A stretch of 64,000 bases of DNA from an uncultured Neptuniibacter sp. (GCF_947498015.1 NZ_CANMIR010000005.1:33551-97550); one strand, 5' to 3'. Positions 9,365-18,655 are shown, counted from the stretch's first letter. Made by a program: numbers and translations. The notes: generated from the sequence alone by a model not told the origin.

Positions 9365-11446
9365 ATGAAAATGAATAGTATGAAAAATCGTAGTTCTGCA
9401 GGCTTTACCCTGATAGAGGTTCTACTGGCTCTCGTGGTTGCAGTTGTGGGCATTCTGGGAATGATTCAGCTGTCATCAGTATTTCTTCAGACCGCATCTG
9501 AATCGGATCGGCGGGCAGTAGCAACGACAGTTGCTGAGCAAACATTAGAGAACTTGAGAGGCTTTGATAATCTTTCAGGAAGTACGGCAGGACAGTCATA
9601 CTTTTCAGATATTTCGAGCTCATCTACAGCGGTATCAGTCAACTCTGGATTGTCGACGTATGATTTCAATGTTGCCTGGAATGTGACGGATTACACCGTT
9701 TCAGCAGGAACACCTTCAGCAGGTGTTAGTGGTCCTCTTTACAATGTCTATAAAGATGTGACAGTAACGGTGAGTTGGACGGAGCCCACAAATGGGAATG
9801 TGCAGTTATCTTCGATCATTGCTGGTATCGATCCTAATGCATCAGCTTTAGCTCTGAATGATACGTCCTTAGGGGGATCGACCCCTGAAGTTGAATATAA
9901 CCCGGGTGTTGCTCCTGATGTAATCGCAATAGATGTGGCAGATGGAAAGTTGAAAGAGACGACAAAGCCACTGCCAGAAGTGGCTAATAAAAGCCAAAGT
10001 ACTCAAGTCCGCTTTGAAACAATTACTTATACGGATACAAATACAGAGGTCCAACTGATCCAAGAGGACTTTGTTACCGTTAACTGTCGATGCATTTTAG
10101 ATACTGATTTAGGGGTGGGTATTTCACCTGCTTATCAAAAATTTATTGATGCTGATACTCCCTTGATCGAGGTTTTAGGAGGTGTTGTCAGTGCAGCGAG
10201 GGGAACAGAAGCCAGTATCGGGGGTGGTAAAAGTCAGTCAGATTTTTGTGGGCGTTGCTGTGCCTATCACCATGATTCAGCTTCATCGAATGTAAAATAT
10301 AGTCCGTATGCGGGAACAGCTTCAACTGGAGGCGAAAGTGACGGTATTGACCATCCACATTATAAAATAGCTGATGCGTCAAGTGATCCAATTCTGCTAG
10401 AGGAAGCTGGTGACGGGGATGAATACCTTGAAGCTTGTCGATTTAAACGAATAGACGGTATATATCGTTTGGTTCAGGATTGGAATCTAAGGGCAGTGAA
10501 TGTATTTCCAAGTACCTATTTGGCAAGTGTCGCGGGAAGTGGCTTAAGTGATTACAAAGAGTATGTGAAAGATTATGTTAAGGCTCAGATTTTTAATGTT
10601 GATCTGGCAGCGTCGGCGTCATCGGTCTCTGTTCCTACACTGACAACTAGTCCATCCTTGACCCTGACTTTATCTGATGATGATGAATCTATTTCTCGAT
10701 CATTATATCTAGATAATATCCAATCAGTTGATGGCTTGGCAGATTATCTATTGACACTAAGTGCAGCTTCCATAGCTGAAGATACCTGGTTGGAATTTGT
10801 GCCTTTTAATGAGGTGAATACAACTCAACTAAGTTATTGGAGTGAGGCTGATCCTGCAACCGCAACTGTGACGAATCAAACAATTGATTCAACCTACAAC
10901 CGTGGATTGATTGAGGCTGTGGCAACAGGCACTACGTCAGTGACAGCTTCAATGGCACAGGGTAATACCGGGATTTTGGGGAATACATACAATGCAGAAA
11001 ATGATTACCCTGGTTGGCAAAACCATATTACGGATATCAGTGGTGGGCGTGACTGGATAGGCGGGGCTTATAATCCTCTGCCTGTAGTTGTATCTGGGGC
11101 CTCAGGTAGTGGCACTACATACACCGCCATCATATCAGGTAATGTTACTTTTTATGGGCAGGATAATTTAGCAACCCCTACCTGCGGTTCTTCTACAGGG
11201 CATGGCGCGAATTTAACGATGACGTATGTTAGTGGTACCGATCCTTATTATTACACCTACAGTTGTGTGATAGGGCCCGTCACAACGGGGGATTTATATG
11301 AGGCTGCGATCTCCGTTTCAGTCAATGGGCAGAAAGCAATATGTCCGTCAGGGCAATTTAAAACTTACACTTTTGGTCCTACTAACGTGACTTCTTATTC
11401 CAATAATGATTTCGTAGTAGGTAAGAAAGTAGCTAATTGCCCGTAG
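9365..11446 (+). CDS. pilV: Oversized PilV-like minor pilin
   Basis: The first 170 residues look like a PilV-type minor pilin: leader ending in Gly13, mature start FTLIEVLLALVVAVVGILGM with Glu at +5, and an AVATTVAEQTLENLRGF segment typical of PilV/GspI. The protein then continues to 693 residues, far beyond the roughly 150-200 of ordinary PilV. The extension contains clustered cysteines and histidines (CRC near residue 240; CGRCCAYHHD) and further single cysteines towards the C-terminus. No PilY1-like beta-propeller sequence is recognisable. It is the last gene of the operon, where PilY1 usually sits. A tip or adhesin role is possible but unproven. Confidence 0.72.
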   Translation: MKMNSMKNRSSAGFTLIEVLLALVVAVVGILGMIQLSSVFLQTASESDRRAVATTVAEQTLENLRGFDNLSGSTAGQSYFSDISSSSTAVSVNSGLSTYDFNVAWNVTDYTVSAGTPSAGVSGPLYNVYKDVTVTVSWTEPTNGNVQLSSIIAGIDPNASALALNDTSLGGSTPEVEYNPGVAPDVIAIDVADGKLKETTKPLPEVANKSQSTQVRFETITYTDTNTEVQLIQEDFVTVNCRCILDTDLGVGISPAYQKFIDADTPLIEVLGGVVSAARGTEASIGGGKSQSDFCGRCCAYHHDSASSNVKYSPYAGTASTGGESDGIDHPHYKIADASSDPILLEEAGDGDEYLEACRFKRIDGIYRLVQDWNLRAVNVFPSTYLASVAGSGLSDYKEYVKDYVKAQIFNVDLAASASSVSVPTLTTSPSLTLTLSDDDESISRSLYLDNIQSVDGLADYLLTLSAASIAEDTWLEFVPFNEVNTTQLSYWSEADPATATVTNQTIDSTYNRGLIEAVATGTTSVTASMAQGNTGILGNTYNAENDYPGWQNHITDISGGRDWIGGAYNPLPVVVSGASGSGTTYTAIISGNVTFYGQDNLATPTCGSSTGHGANLTMTYVSGTDPYYYTYSCVIGPVTTGDLYEAAISVSVNGQKAICPSGQFKTYTFGPTNVTSYSNNDFVVGKKVANCP

Positions 11447-11494
11447 CTTTATATGATCTGTTTATACGTTGTGTGATTGTATTACAGGGGTTAG

Positions 11495-12580
11495 ATGGAA
11501 GATTACCTAGTTATTGGTGCCGGTGTTATCGGTATGATGCTGGCCCGCGAGCTTTCGCAGGCGGGAGCAAATGTTACTGTTCTGGATCGCAAGGCTTGTG
11601 CTCAGGAGTCCTCCTGGGCGGGTGGTGGGATTGTTTCCCCTTTATATCCCTGGCGCTACCCTGAGGCAGTAACTCAGTTGGCGACATGGTCCCAGAGTAG
11701 TTATGTGCACCTGGCACAAGAACTCATTGAAGAAACCGGATATGACCCTGAACTGAGGCAGAAGGGGATGTTGATGGTTTCAGTAGATGATCAGAAGAAA
11801 GCACTCGACTGGGCGCAAAAATTTCATCGCCCTTTGCGTAAAGTTGATGCGGATTTTCTCTATCAGAAAGAACCTAATCTGAAAGCGGGATTAACAGAAG
11901 GACTATGGATGCCGGAAGTTAGCAGCATTCGTAATCCTCGGTTAGGTCGCTCCCTTCGTGAAAGTTTGTTGCAAAATCCTCGTATCAATCTGCTGGAACA
12001 TCAGGAAGTGACAGCGATTGAGACTGATGGAGAGGTCGTGACTGGGGTGAGAACCTCGCAGGGTACCTTTTCAGCCGGTCAGGTGGTTATTGCGGGCGGT
12101 GCCTGGAGTGCGGAACTTTTACAGTTGGTGGGTAGAACACTGCCGGTTGAGCCGGTTCATGGGCAGATGATGCTGTTTAAGGCAAAGCCGGGTTTGGTAA
12201 ACAGAGTTGTACTCAAGGATGGACGCTACGTGATCCCGCGTAGTGATGGGCGCGTATTGGTAGGCAGTACCCTTGAGCATATTGGGTTTGAAAAGCGGAC
12301 GACAGAAGAGGCAGCCAAGTCGCTTTATGAGACCGCTTTAGATATTGTGCCTGTACTGTCAGAGTATCCGATAGAGCATCACTGGTCGGGGTTAAGGCCG
12401 GGTTCCCCGGAGGGAATTCCCTATATTGGCCAGGTCACCGGTTATCGCAACCTTTATATTAATGCGGGTCAGTATCGCAATGGTTTGGTACTGGCGCCGG
12501 CTTCAACCAGGTTGTTGGCGGATATCCTGCTTAAGCGTGAAACGATTATCTCACCTGAGCCTTACCGCATGGATAGATAA
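11495..12580 (+). CDS. thiO: FAD-dependent glycine/D-amino-acid oxidase ThiO
   Basis: Flavin enzyme of the DAAO family, likely oxidising glycine to iminoglycine for the thiazole part of thiamine. The dinucleotide-binding motif GAGVIG is at residues 8-13, followed by the acidic end of strand 2 (VTVLD). SSWAGGGIVSP is the conserved ThiO segment after it. The C-terminus contains SGLRPGSPEGIPYIG and NAGQYRNGLVLAP, also typical. The 361 residues match the family. It follows the minor pilins in the same place as the D-amino-acid oxidase gene in Pseudomonas. A strong terminator follows immediately. Confidence 0.9.
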   Translation: MEDYLVIGAGVIGMMLARELSQAGANVTVLDRKACAQESSWAGGGIVSPLYPWRYPEAVTQLATWSQSSYVHLAQELIEETGYDPELRQKGMLMVSVDDQKKALDWAQKFHRPLRKVDADFLYQKEPNLKAGLTEGLWMPEVSSIRNPRLGRSLRESLLQNPRINLLEHQEVTAIETDGEVVTGVRTSQGTFSAGQVVIAGGAWSAELLQLVGRTLPVEPVHGQMMLFKAKPGLVNRVVLKDGRYVIPRSDGRVLVGSTLEHIGFEKRTTEEAAKSLYETALDIVPVLSEYPIEHHWSGLRPGSPEGIPYIGQVTGYRNLYINAGQYRNGLVLAPASTRLLADILLKRETIISPEPYRMDR

Positions 12581-12581
12581 T

Positions 12582-12609
12582 AAAAAGGCCGCAATCTGCG
12601 GCCTTTTTT
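12582..12609. terminator. Bidirectional intrinsic terminator between thiO and nadE
   Basis: A 7-base-pair perfect stem (GGCCGCA / TGCGGCC, three-base loop) is flanked by an A-run on the left and a T-run on the right, so it works on both strands. It sits just after the thiO stop, and its T-run supplies part of the nadE stop codon on the other strand. Confidence 0.92.
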
Positions 12610-13441
12610 AATCATACAGGGTTGGGATAGGGGTGCGTTTATGCTGAGTTCTCAGGTAGATACTTGTGAGCTTCTCTGTGACCTGAGCTTCTACAGCTTT
12701 ACCCTCTAAGAAATCGTCAATCTGATCGTAAGTGAGTCCTAAGGCCTGTTCATCAGCCTTCTGCGGCTCTAAACATTCAAGATCTGCAGTGGGTGTTTTC
12801 TCAACCAGAAGGGCGGGTGCGCCGAGTGCTTTGGCAATTTGTCTGACCTGACGCTTACTTAAGCCAAATAGTGGAGCCAGATCACATGCACCGTCCCCCC
12901 ATTTGGTATAAAAGCCGGTGATGTTTTCGGCAGAGTGATCGGTTCCCAGTACTAAGGCGCCAACAATCCCCGCAACTTCATACTGTGCAATCATCCGTGC
13001 ACGCGCTTTGACGTTGCCCTTGGCAAAATCGACTGCGGCTTCTGATGCGGTATTTAGATGAGTATTCAGGAGGGATGAGAGGACCTCTCCATGCATCCCT
13101 TCGACACTGGGTTTTACATTGACCGTAATGTTGTGGCTAGGTTGGATGAAGCTCAGAGCGGTTTGGGCATCCTCTTCATCCTGCTGGATACCATAGGGCA
13201 GTCTCATCGCAATAAACTGATAATGGGCTTCATCAGCTTCCTGGTTGAGCCCGTCAACAGCCAGCTGGGCTAGTCGACCACAGGTCGAGGAATCCACCCC
13301 TCCGCTAATTCCCAGCACCAGTGATTTCATACCTGATTTTTTTAGGGTGTTTTGAATAAAGAGGATCCGGCGTTCAATCTCGTAAGCAGGATCAATTTCA
13401 GGTAAAACCTTCATCTCTTTAATGATTGCTTCTGCCTGCAT
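12608..13441 (-). CDS. nadE: Ammonia-dependent NAD+ synthetase
   Basis: Final step of NAD biosynthesis: ATP- and ammonia-dependent amidation of nicotinate adenine dinucleotide. The PP-loop SGGVDSS is at residues 46-52. [28 protein letters not shown] is the conserved family segment with the substrate-contact residues. There is no glutaminase domain; 277 residues match the short E. coli-type enzyme. Its place between thiO and bamD is occupied by pilS-pilR in the Pseudomonas order I recall. Its 3' end overlaps the shared terminator. Confidence 0.94.
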   Translation of the reverse strand: MQAEAIIKEMKVLPEIDPAYEIERRILFIQNTLKKSGMKSLVLGISGGVDSSTCGRLAQLAVDGLNQEADEAHYQFIAMRLPYGIQQDEEDAQTALSFIQPSHNITVNVKPSVEGMHGEVLSSLLNTHLNTASEAAVDFAKGNVKARARMIAQYEVAGIVGALVLGTDHSAENITGFYTKWGDGACDLAPLFGLSKRQVRQIAKALGAPALLVEKTPTADLECLEPQKADEQALGLTYDQIDDFLEGKAVEAQVTEKLTSIYLRTQHKRTPIPTLYD

Positions 13442-13509
13442 CGTTCATCTCTCAAATTATCTTTTGGGTCGCTAATCTGTTGGGTAGCACAGTGAACATG
13501 GGGTAAATG

Positions 13510-13533
13510 AAAAAAGGCACCTTAGGGTGCCTT
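13510..13533 (-). terminator. Intrinsic terminator of bamD
   Basis: Perfect 8-base-pair hairpin (AAGGCACC / GGTGCCTT, four-base loop) followed on the - strand by six Ts, nine bases beyond the bamD stop. Confidence 0.9.
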
Positions 13534-13541
13534 ATAATCGC

Positions 13542-14480
13542 TTACTGTGAATCACGCTTTTCGTTCTCATCGTCATCAAATGCGCCGAAGGTGATTCGAC
13601 TGAAGAGAGAACGTTCAGGTGCTGGTGCACTACTGCCCATCCGTACGGGGGTGGTCACTGGAGGTTCCTTGTTATCGCTGAACAGATCAAAGGTGGCAGC
13701 ATCAAACAGAGTCTTCTCCCCTTTAAAGATCGGTGTGTATTGATAATCAGGGTAGTTGGCCTGTAATACAGATTGTGCATCGGCCGCCAGATCTTGCTGA
13801 CCTAAGTGTGTATAGGCTTCAACCATGACCGCAAGGGCATCCGGTACAGCGGGTGTCTCCTGCATGTTTTCGATCACATAGCGGCCACGGTTAGCCGCAG
13901 CCATGAAAGCTTCACGCTGGATATAGTAACGTCCCACATGCACTTCATACGCGGCCAGACGGTTTTTGAGGTAAACCATACGCTTCTGTGCATCAGGGGC
14001 ATACTGACTTTCTGGATAGCGGTTAACCAGTGTAGCGAAGCTTTCAAAGGAGTCGAGTGCGGCACCAGGATCTCGTTGGGTCTCATCAATCGGCAGGTAC
14101 TGAGTGATCCAGGAGATATCCTGTTCAAATGCAGTCAGCCCCTTGAGATAGTAGGCATAGTCAATATTGTCATGATTAGGGTGCAGTCGGATAAAACGAT
14201 CAGCAGAAGCACGGGCAGCTTCCGGTTCATAGTTGTTGAAATATGCGTAGATCAGTTCCAGTTGCGCCTGTTCTGAGAAGCGACCGAATGGATAACGCGC
14301 TTCCAGTAGTTGCAGCTTTTCAATGGCAAGGTCATAGTTGGATTCATCCATGGCCGTCATCGCTTCATCGAATAACTGCTGCTCCGGCACATCAGGATAT
14401 TTTTCAACATCCTCAAACCACGAGCAGGCTGCTGTCATTATGCAGAACAGAGCGATAACGAGAGTCTTGGTAATACGCAT
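13542..14480 (-). CDS. bamD: Outer-membrane assembly lipoprotein BamD
   Basis: Essential lipoprotein of the BAM complex that folds beta-barrel proteins into the outer membrane (formerly ComL). Signal peptide with lipobox ending at Cys19 (MTAACSW). Tetratricopeptide-like repeats follow: [41 protein letters not shown] and [14 protein letters not shown] are recognisable BamD segments. At 312 residues it is about 65 longer than E. coli BamD because of a low-complexity C-terminal tail rich in Pro, Ser and acidic residues. Divergent from rluD, as in Pseudomonas and E. coli. Confidence 0.95.
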   Translation of the reverse strand: MRITKTLVIALFCIMTAACSWFEDVEKYPDVPEQQLFDEAMTAMDESNYDLAIEKLQLLEARYPFGRFSEQAQLELIYAYFNNYEPEAARASADRFIRLHPNHDNIDYAYYLKGLTAFEQDISWITQYLPIDETQRDPGAALDSFESFATLVNRYPESQYAPDAQKRMVYLKNRLAAYEVHVGRYYIQREAFMAAANRGRYVIENMQETPAVPDALAVMVEAYTHLGQQDLAADAQSVLQANYPDYQYTPIFKGEKTLFDAATFDLFSDNKEPPVTTPVRMGSSAPAPERSLFSRITFGAFDDDENEKRDSQ

Positions 14481-14630
14481 CTTTATTTTTATCCCGGTGT
14501 AGTCTCCGGCCTGAACAGTTATACTGAACGCACAGAGGCTAAATGCAATTTAACGGCCTATTTAAACACAACTGATTGGGCCTGTTAACAGACCCGGACG
14601 TAACAATTCACAAAGTTCTGACAGGTTCTG

Positions 14631-15599
14631 ATGTCTGACCAAATACAACTAGAAGCACAAGTCGATGAAAGTCTGGTAGGCAAGCGGCTGGATCAAGCTG
14701 TAGCCCAGCTGTTTCCTGATTTCTCTCGCTCTCGTCTGCAGGGATGGATAAAGGATGGTTCCCTGAAAGTGGATGGCGAAGCGAAACGCCCCCGTGACAA
14801 ATTATTAGGGGGAGAGCGTATCGAGATCGATGCCGAGCTGGAGGTGATCGAAGATCACAAGCCCCAGGGTATTCCGTTGGATATTGTTTATGAGGATGAG
14901 CATATTCTCATTATTAATAAACCGGCGGGTTTGGTGGTTCACCCTGCTGTTGGTCATCGGGATGGTACCCTGCTCAACGCACTGCTGTTCCATTGCCCTG
15001 ATATCGCTCAGGTTCCACGTGCCGGTATTGTTCATCGTCTTGATATGGATACAACCGGGCTTATGGTTGTTGCTAAGACGATCGCAGCGCAGACAGAGCT
15101 GGTGGATCAGCTGCAGGAGCGCTCTATGGGGCGTGAGTATGAGGCGATCGTTCACGGTGTAATGACCGGCGGTGGCATTGTTGATGAGCCGATGGGACGG
15201 CACTCTAAAAACCGTCAGAAGATGGCGGTTGTGGGGGTGGGTAAAGAAGCGGTCACTCACTATAGAATACTGAAAAAGTTCAGGGCTCATACACATATCC
15301 GACTGAAGCTGGAGACCGGACGAACTCACCAGATTCGTGTCCATATGGCACATATTAATTACCCTTTGATTGGTGATCAGATGTATGGCGGTCGTTTTAG
15401 ACTGCCTAAAGGGTGCAGCGATGAGATGATTGAAGCGTTGCGTGATTTCAAACGGCAGGCGCTGCACGCTAAAAAACTGGAGCTATGGCATCCCCATACA
15501 GGGGAACAGATGTCCTGGGAAGTGGATCTTCCTGATGATATTCAGCATCTATTGGGGGTCCTTGAACAAGATGCGGCTCAGCAAGAGAGTGAGGTGTAA
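14631..15599 (+). CDS. rluD: 23S rRNA pseudouridine synthase RluD
   Basis: Makes pseudouridines in helix 69 of 23S rRNA. An S4 RNA-binding domain occupies residues about 15-75 (GKRLDQAVAQLFPDFSRSRLQGWI). The catalytic motif HRLDMDTTG has its aspartate at 138, one residue from the E. coli position I recall. ETGRTHQIRVHMAH is the conserved C-terminal motif. Length 322 is standard. The next gene, pgeF, starts five bases after the stop, so the two are co-transcribed. rluD and bamD share a 150-base divergent promoter region. Confidence 0.95.
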   Translation: MSDQIQLEAQVDESLVGKRLDQAVAQLFPDFSRSRLQGWIKDGSLKVDGEAKRPRDKLLGGERIEIDAELEVIEDHKPQGIPLDIVYEDEHILIINKPAGLVVHPAVGHRDGTLLNALLFHCPDIAQVPRAGIVHRLDMDTTGLMVVAKTIAAQTELVDQLQERSMGREYEAIVHGVMTGGGIVDEPMGRHSKNRQKMAVVGVGKEAVTHYRILKKFRAHTHIRLKLETGRTHQIRVHMAHINYPLIGDQMYGGRFRLPKGCSDEMIEALRDFKRQALHAKKLELWHPHTGEQMSWEVDLPDDIQHLLGVLEQDAAQQESEV

Positions 15600-15604
15600 T
15601 CCGC

Positions 15605-16336
15605 GTGGAATTTATCACTGCTAATTGGGATGCGCCTATACGGGTAAAAGCGGTGACAACGACGCGGTCGGGTGGTTTCAGTACAGGGGGGTACGCGGGG
15701 CTCAATCTGGGGGATCATGTACAGGATCACCCAGAGATTGTTTCTCAAAATCGTGCCCTGTTACTCGCTGAACTGGGTTTGGAGCGTCAACCCCAATGGC
15801 TAAACCAGGTCCACGGTACCTGTCTGGTTAAGGCTAGCGATGATGGTTCAGTGCCAGAGGCGGATGCTTGCTGGTCAGATGAGCAGGGACTTGCCTGCAT
15901 CGTGATGACGGCGGATTGCCTGCCGGTTTTCTTTGCCGATGATCAGGCTAAACAGGTGGCCGTTGCTCATGCCGGTTGGCGGGGGTTGCTTGATGGTGTT
16001 GTGGAGAAAACGCTGGAAATTTTTGCTGATCCAGCAAAGGTGCATGTCTGGCTTGGCCCAGCGATCGGTCCAGATGCCTTTGAGGTAGGTCCAGAGGTGC
16101 TGGATTCTTTTACTCGTCAGATGCAACAAGCCGATTCAGCATTTACCCCTGTTCCTGATACACCGGAAAAGTATATGGCTGATCTGTATGCTTTGGCGCG
16201 ATTAAAGTTAGAGCAGCAGGGGGTGGTGCATATCAGCGGTGGGGATCTGTGTACCTATACGGATTCTGAACGTTTCTACTCCTATCGACGAGATGGGCAA
16301 ACAGGGCGAATGGCCAGCTTGATCTGGATCGAGTAA
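15605..16336 (+). CDS. pgeF: Purine nucleoside phosphorylase / laccase-domain protein (YfiH)
   Basis: Member of the YfiH/PgeF family, linked in the literature to purine nucleoside phosphorolysis and to removal of mis-incorporated L-Ser in peptidoglycan precursors. The three metal ligands are seen: His70 (NQVHGT), Cys105 (MTADCLP) and His122 (HAGWRG). The 243 residues fit. The start is GTG, five bases after the rluD stop. In E. coli and Pseudomonas the next gene is clpB; here a dipeptidase and a GTPase module are interposed. Confidence 0.93.
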   Translation: MEFITANWDAPIRVKAVTTTRSGGFSTGGYAGLNLGDHVQDHPEIVSQNRALLLAELGLERQPQWLNQVHGTCLVKASDDGSVPEADACWSDEQGLACIVMTADCLPVFFADDQAKQVAVAHAGWRGLLDGVVEKTLEIFADPAKVHVWLGPAIGPDAFEVGPEVLDSFTRQMQQADSAFTPVPDTPEKYMADLYALARLKLEQQGVVHISGGDLCTYTDSERFYSYRRDGQTGRMASLIWIE

Positions 16337-16353
16337 GTAATAGGGATAACGAA

Positions 16354-16980
16354 TTGAAAAAGCACGCAGCGTTGCCTGACTTTTTTGTTGATCTGCACGA
16401 CATCGATGCTTCGATCCGGTTGGATATGAAGTATTTTACCGGGGATAACTTTGTAGGTGCTGTGATCAATGGGTATCTGGCAGAACGCTGCCTGCTCACG
16501 AAGCCTGCGGCTCTGGCGCTGCAACGCGTGCAACATCAATTAAATACATTTGGCCTTGGCTTAATGGTATTTGATGCATATCGCCCCCAAAGGGCTGTTG
16601 ATCATTTCATCGAGTGGTGCGGTTCTCCGGGTGAATGCCCTACACAAGGCCGGTTTTTTCCGGGGCTAAACAAGAAAGATCTCTTTAATCAGGGGTATCT
16701 GATCAAGCACTCCAGTCATTCGCGTGGAAGCACTGTGGATCTGACAATTATTGATCTTGCGGATGGTTTACCGCTTGATATGGGGACCGAATTTGATTTC
16801 TTTGGCCCTGAATCCTGGTTTGACTATGAGCATCTGTCCGGCCAGGTGCGTGCGAACCGACTCTTGCTGCAAACCGTGATGATGCAGCATGGTTTTGTCC
16901 CTTTTCATCAGGAGTGGTGGCACTTTACTCTGGATGGTGAACCCTTTACCGATCAGTATTTTGATCTGCCGATTACTTGA
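16354..16980 (+). CDS. ddpX: D-alanyl-D-alanine dipeptidase (VanX/DdpX family)
   Basis: Zinc metallopeptidase hydrolysing D-Ala-D-Ala. The catalytic set is complete: Arg78 in DAYRPQ, His122 and Asp129 in SHSRGSTVDL, Glu187 and His190 in EWWHF. Length 208 fits the family. Translation begins at TTG with a weak AGGGA upstream; the next in-frame ATG would remove the conserved first strand, so TTG is preferred. It starts 17 bases after pgeF. No vanH or vanA genes are nearby, so a role in D-Ala-D-Ala turnover rather than glycopeptide resistance is likely. Confidence 0.9.
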   Translation: MKKHAALPDFFVDLHDIDASIRLDMKYFTGDNFVGAVINGYLAERCLLTKPAALALQRVQHQLNTFGLGLMVFDAYRPQRAVDHFIEWCGSPGECPTQGRFFPGLNKKDLFNQGYLIKHSSHSRGSTVDLTIIDLADGLPLDMGTEFDFFGPESWFDYEHLSGQVRANRLLLQTVMMQHGFVPFHQEWWHFTLDGEPFTDQYFDLPIT

Positions 16981-17253
16981 TGACCCCCTAGGTTATAAGA
17001 GGCTTTTTTGCTGAAAAGAACATTCAAAAATATTGATTTGGTTCATATCAAGGCGGTTGTAACGAGTTGAAGTTTATTAACAGGGTTGCAACTTGTAGGG
17101 TTTAGGCTAAGAATTACATTTACCCCAAACGTATATCCCGCTTTAGTATGTGCCGTATCAACTCAGCGCGGTTGCGGCTTCAGGAAGCGTTGCTTTCTCA
17201 AGGAATAGATAGTCCATTGCCTTACAGACGTAAGATGCAATGAGGGATTTAGA
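16981..17253. other. Upstream region of the GTPase/Roadblock module
   Basis: 273 bases without a gene. It contains an FNR-type site near its start (listed separately) and a good ribosome-binding site GAGGG seven bases before the following ATG. I see no convincing terminator for ddpX and no RNA gene. Confidence 0.6.
17038..17051. promoter_or_regulatory. Candidate FNR/Anr-type binding site
   Basis: TTGGT-TCAT-ATCAA matches the FNR/Anr consensus TTGAT-N4-ATCAA at nine of ten defined positions. A weak -10 (TATTAA) lies at the distance expected for a class II activated promoter (site centred near -41.5). The start codon of the GTPase gene is about 200 bases further on. One mismatch and a weak -10 keep this tentative. 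Confidence 0.45.
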
Positions 17254-18210
17254 ATGTCAGATTATAAAGTTCTTTTCACAGGGTCTGTGTGCTCAGGTAA
17301 AACCACAGCGATCAAATCGTTGAGTGATATCGAAACAGTCGATACTGATGCCAGCGTGAGTGACTCAGCAATACGGCGTAAGCAAAAAACGACCATTGCG
17401 ATGGATTACGGTGTTTTGGACCTCTCCGAAACTGCTCGGTTGCATCTCTACGGTACCCCCGGGCAGGAGCGCTTTAAATTCATGTGGCAGCTCATGATGA
17501 GCGATCTGGTCCATGATGCTGAGGGGCTGGTGCTGCTGGTCGATAACACCCGAAATGATCCCTTCAAAGATATCCGCTTCTATGTTGAAGAGTTCAGAGA
17601 CTTTATTGTTCGTCGCCGATTGATCATAGCGGTGACTCATTCTGATGAGCAAGCCGATCCTGATTATGATTTCTATATGAATGAACTCAAATCGATGGGT
17701 TTGTTTACCACCGTTTTATTTATTGATGCGCGTGACCCCTCCTCTGTATTAAATGTAGTTAAAGAGCTGGTAGGGCTACGAGAGCGGGACATAGATTGGA
17801 AAACCCTCGAGGAGCGCTTGGCGGTTAACAGCACCATGCCGAATGCAAATGAGGACGAAGATGATGATAGCCCAATCGAGAAAGTATCTCTGCTGGATGC
17901 AGCGATGAATACTCGTGGTATTACCGGGGCAATGCACCTTGGGCCTGATCGCAAGGTGATCAGTTCAAACGTGGAGAACAATCAAAACAAGGAGTTGTTA
18001 AAGTCTATGGTTAATCTGGTTGCTGCTTTAGAAAACAAAGCTGCCTTTATGGGGCATATAGATGATCTGGTGTTGTGTGGTCCTCAGCAGGAAACCTTAT
18101 CGGTCTTCGTGGAAAAGGAACAGGCACTGGGTTTATGTTCCGATAAAGAGCTCAGCATCACCGTCGTTAAACAACAGGCATCAGACCTTCTGCAGTGGAG
18201 CCGTCAATGA
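17254..18210 (+). CDS. MglA-like small GTPase fused to a Roadblock/LC7 domain (copy 1)
   Basis: 318 residues in two parts. Residues 1-185 are a Ras-like GTPase of the bacterial MglA/COG2229 type: P-loop GSVCSGKT (10-17), switch-I threonine in KTTIAMDYG (about 45-53), HLYGTPGQERF (64-74) where the Ras Asp of DxxG is replaced as in MglA and Gln71 is kept, and THSD (128-131) in place of NKxD. An acidic linker (199-207) follows. Residues 212-314 look like a Roadblock/LC7 domain, the fold of MglA's partner MglB. A good GAGGG site precedes the ATG. The next small gene overlaps its stop codon (ATGA). Function unknown; a polarity or motility switch is inference. Confidence 0.82.
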   Translation: MSDYKVLFTGSVCSGKTTAIKSLSDIETVDTDASVSDSAIRRKQKTTIAMDYGVLDLSETARLHLYGTPGQERFKFMWQLMMSDLVHDAEGLVLLVDNTRNDPFKDIRFYVEEFRDFIVRRRLIIAVTHSDEQADPDYDFYMNELKSMGLFTTVLFIDARDPSSVLNVVKELVGLRERDIDWKTLEERLAVNSTMPNANEDEDDDSPIEKVSLLDAAMNTRGITGAMHLGPDRKVISSNVENNQNKELLKSMVNLVAALENKAAFMGHIDDLVLCGPQQETLSVFVEKEQALGLCSDKELSITVVKQQASDLLQWSRQ

Positions 18211-18557
18211 TTGAGCTGCTCGATAAAGTAGATAAGCCCAATGTGATAGAGAATAGTTGCTTGCTACAGGGTAAAGAGGTGTTGGCTTCATCGTTTACCC
18301 CAGATAAAAAAAATCATGAAACCATCGCCAAGCAAGCATTCAATTATGTGTTCCTGAATGTTGCCAGAATGAACGCGAAGCATAACGAAGCGCATCTGGA
18401 AATTGGTGATAAGCGCCTGAGTGGTTTTATATTAAAGCCTGAACTTGTCTTGGTGTGTATGTCCGATAAAGCGTGCAATATAGCATTGGTTCGGGATCAT
18501 GTTGCTGAAGTTAAGAAGCTCTTTCTGCAGGAGCAGGTGAACAGGATGTTGGCCTGA
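18207..18557 (+). CDS. Small Roadblock-like protein, partner of GTPase copy 1
   Basis: 116 residues with the layout of a Roadblock/LC7 domain: two N-terminal strands (ENSCLLQGKEVLASSF), a long helix (ETIAKQAFNYVFLNVARM), strands (AHLEIGDKRLSGFIL and LVLVCMSD) and a final helix. I infer the fold from this pattern, not from a clear family motif. The ATG at the overlap with the GTPase stop is preferred over an upstream GTG because GGAG lies six bases before it. The downstream copy (19596-19919) is a diverged paralogue sharing EAH.E.GD...SG and the strand after it. Confidence 0.72.
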   Translation: MIELLDKVDKPNVIENSCLLQGKEVLASSFTPDKKNHETIAKQAFNYVFLNVARMNAKHNEAHLEIGDKRLSGFILKPELVLVCMSDKACNIALVRDHVAEVKKLFLQEQVNRMLA

Positions 18558-18655
18558 TCAGGCGGCGACAACGAAAGCTGTGAGGCAAGTAAATTGATGA
18601 GTAGCGATAAATTTATTGGCGAGATGATAACTGATGTTCGAACAGGGAAGTGCAT

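Noticed and set aside
16981..17010. Terminator after ddpX (CCCCCTAGG ... GAGGCTTTTTT)
   Set aside because: The two arms do not pair well despite the T-run.
17034..17051. A wider FNR-like reading TTGAT-N9-ATCAA
   Set aside because: Spacing of nine is wrong for FNR; the internal TTGGT-TCAT-ATCAA with four-base spacing is the better reading.
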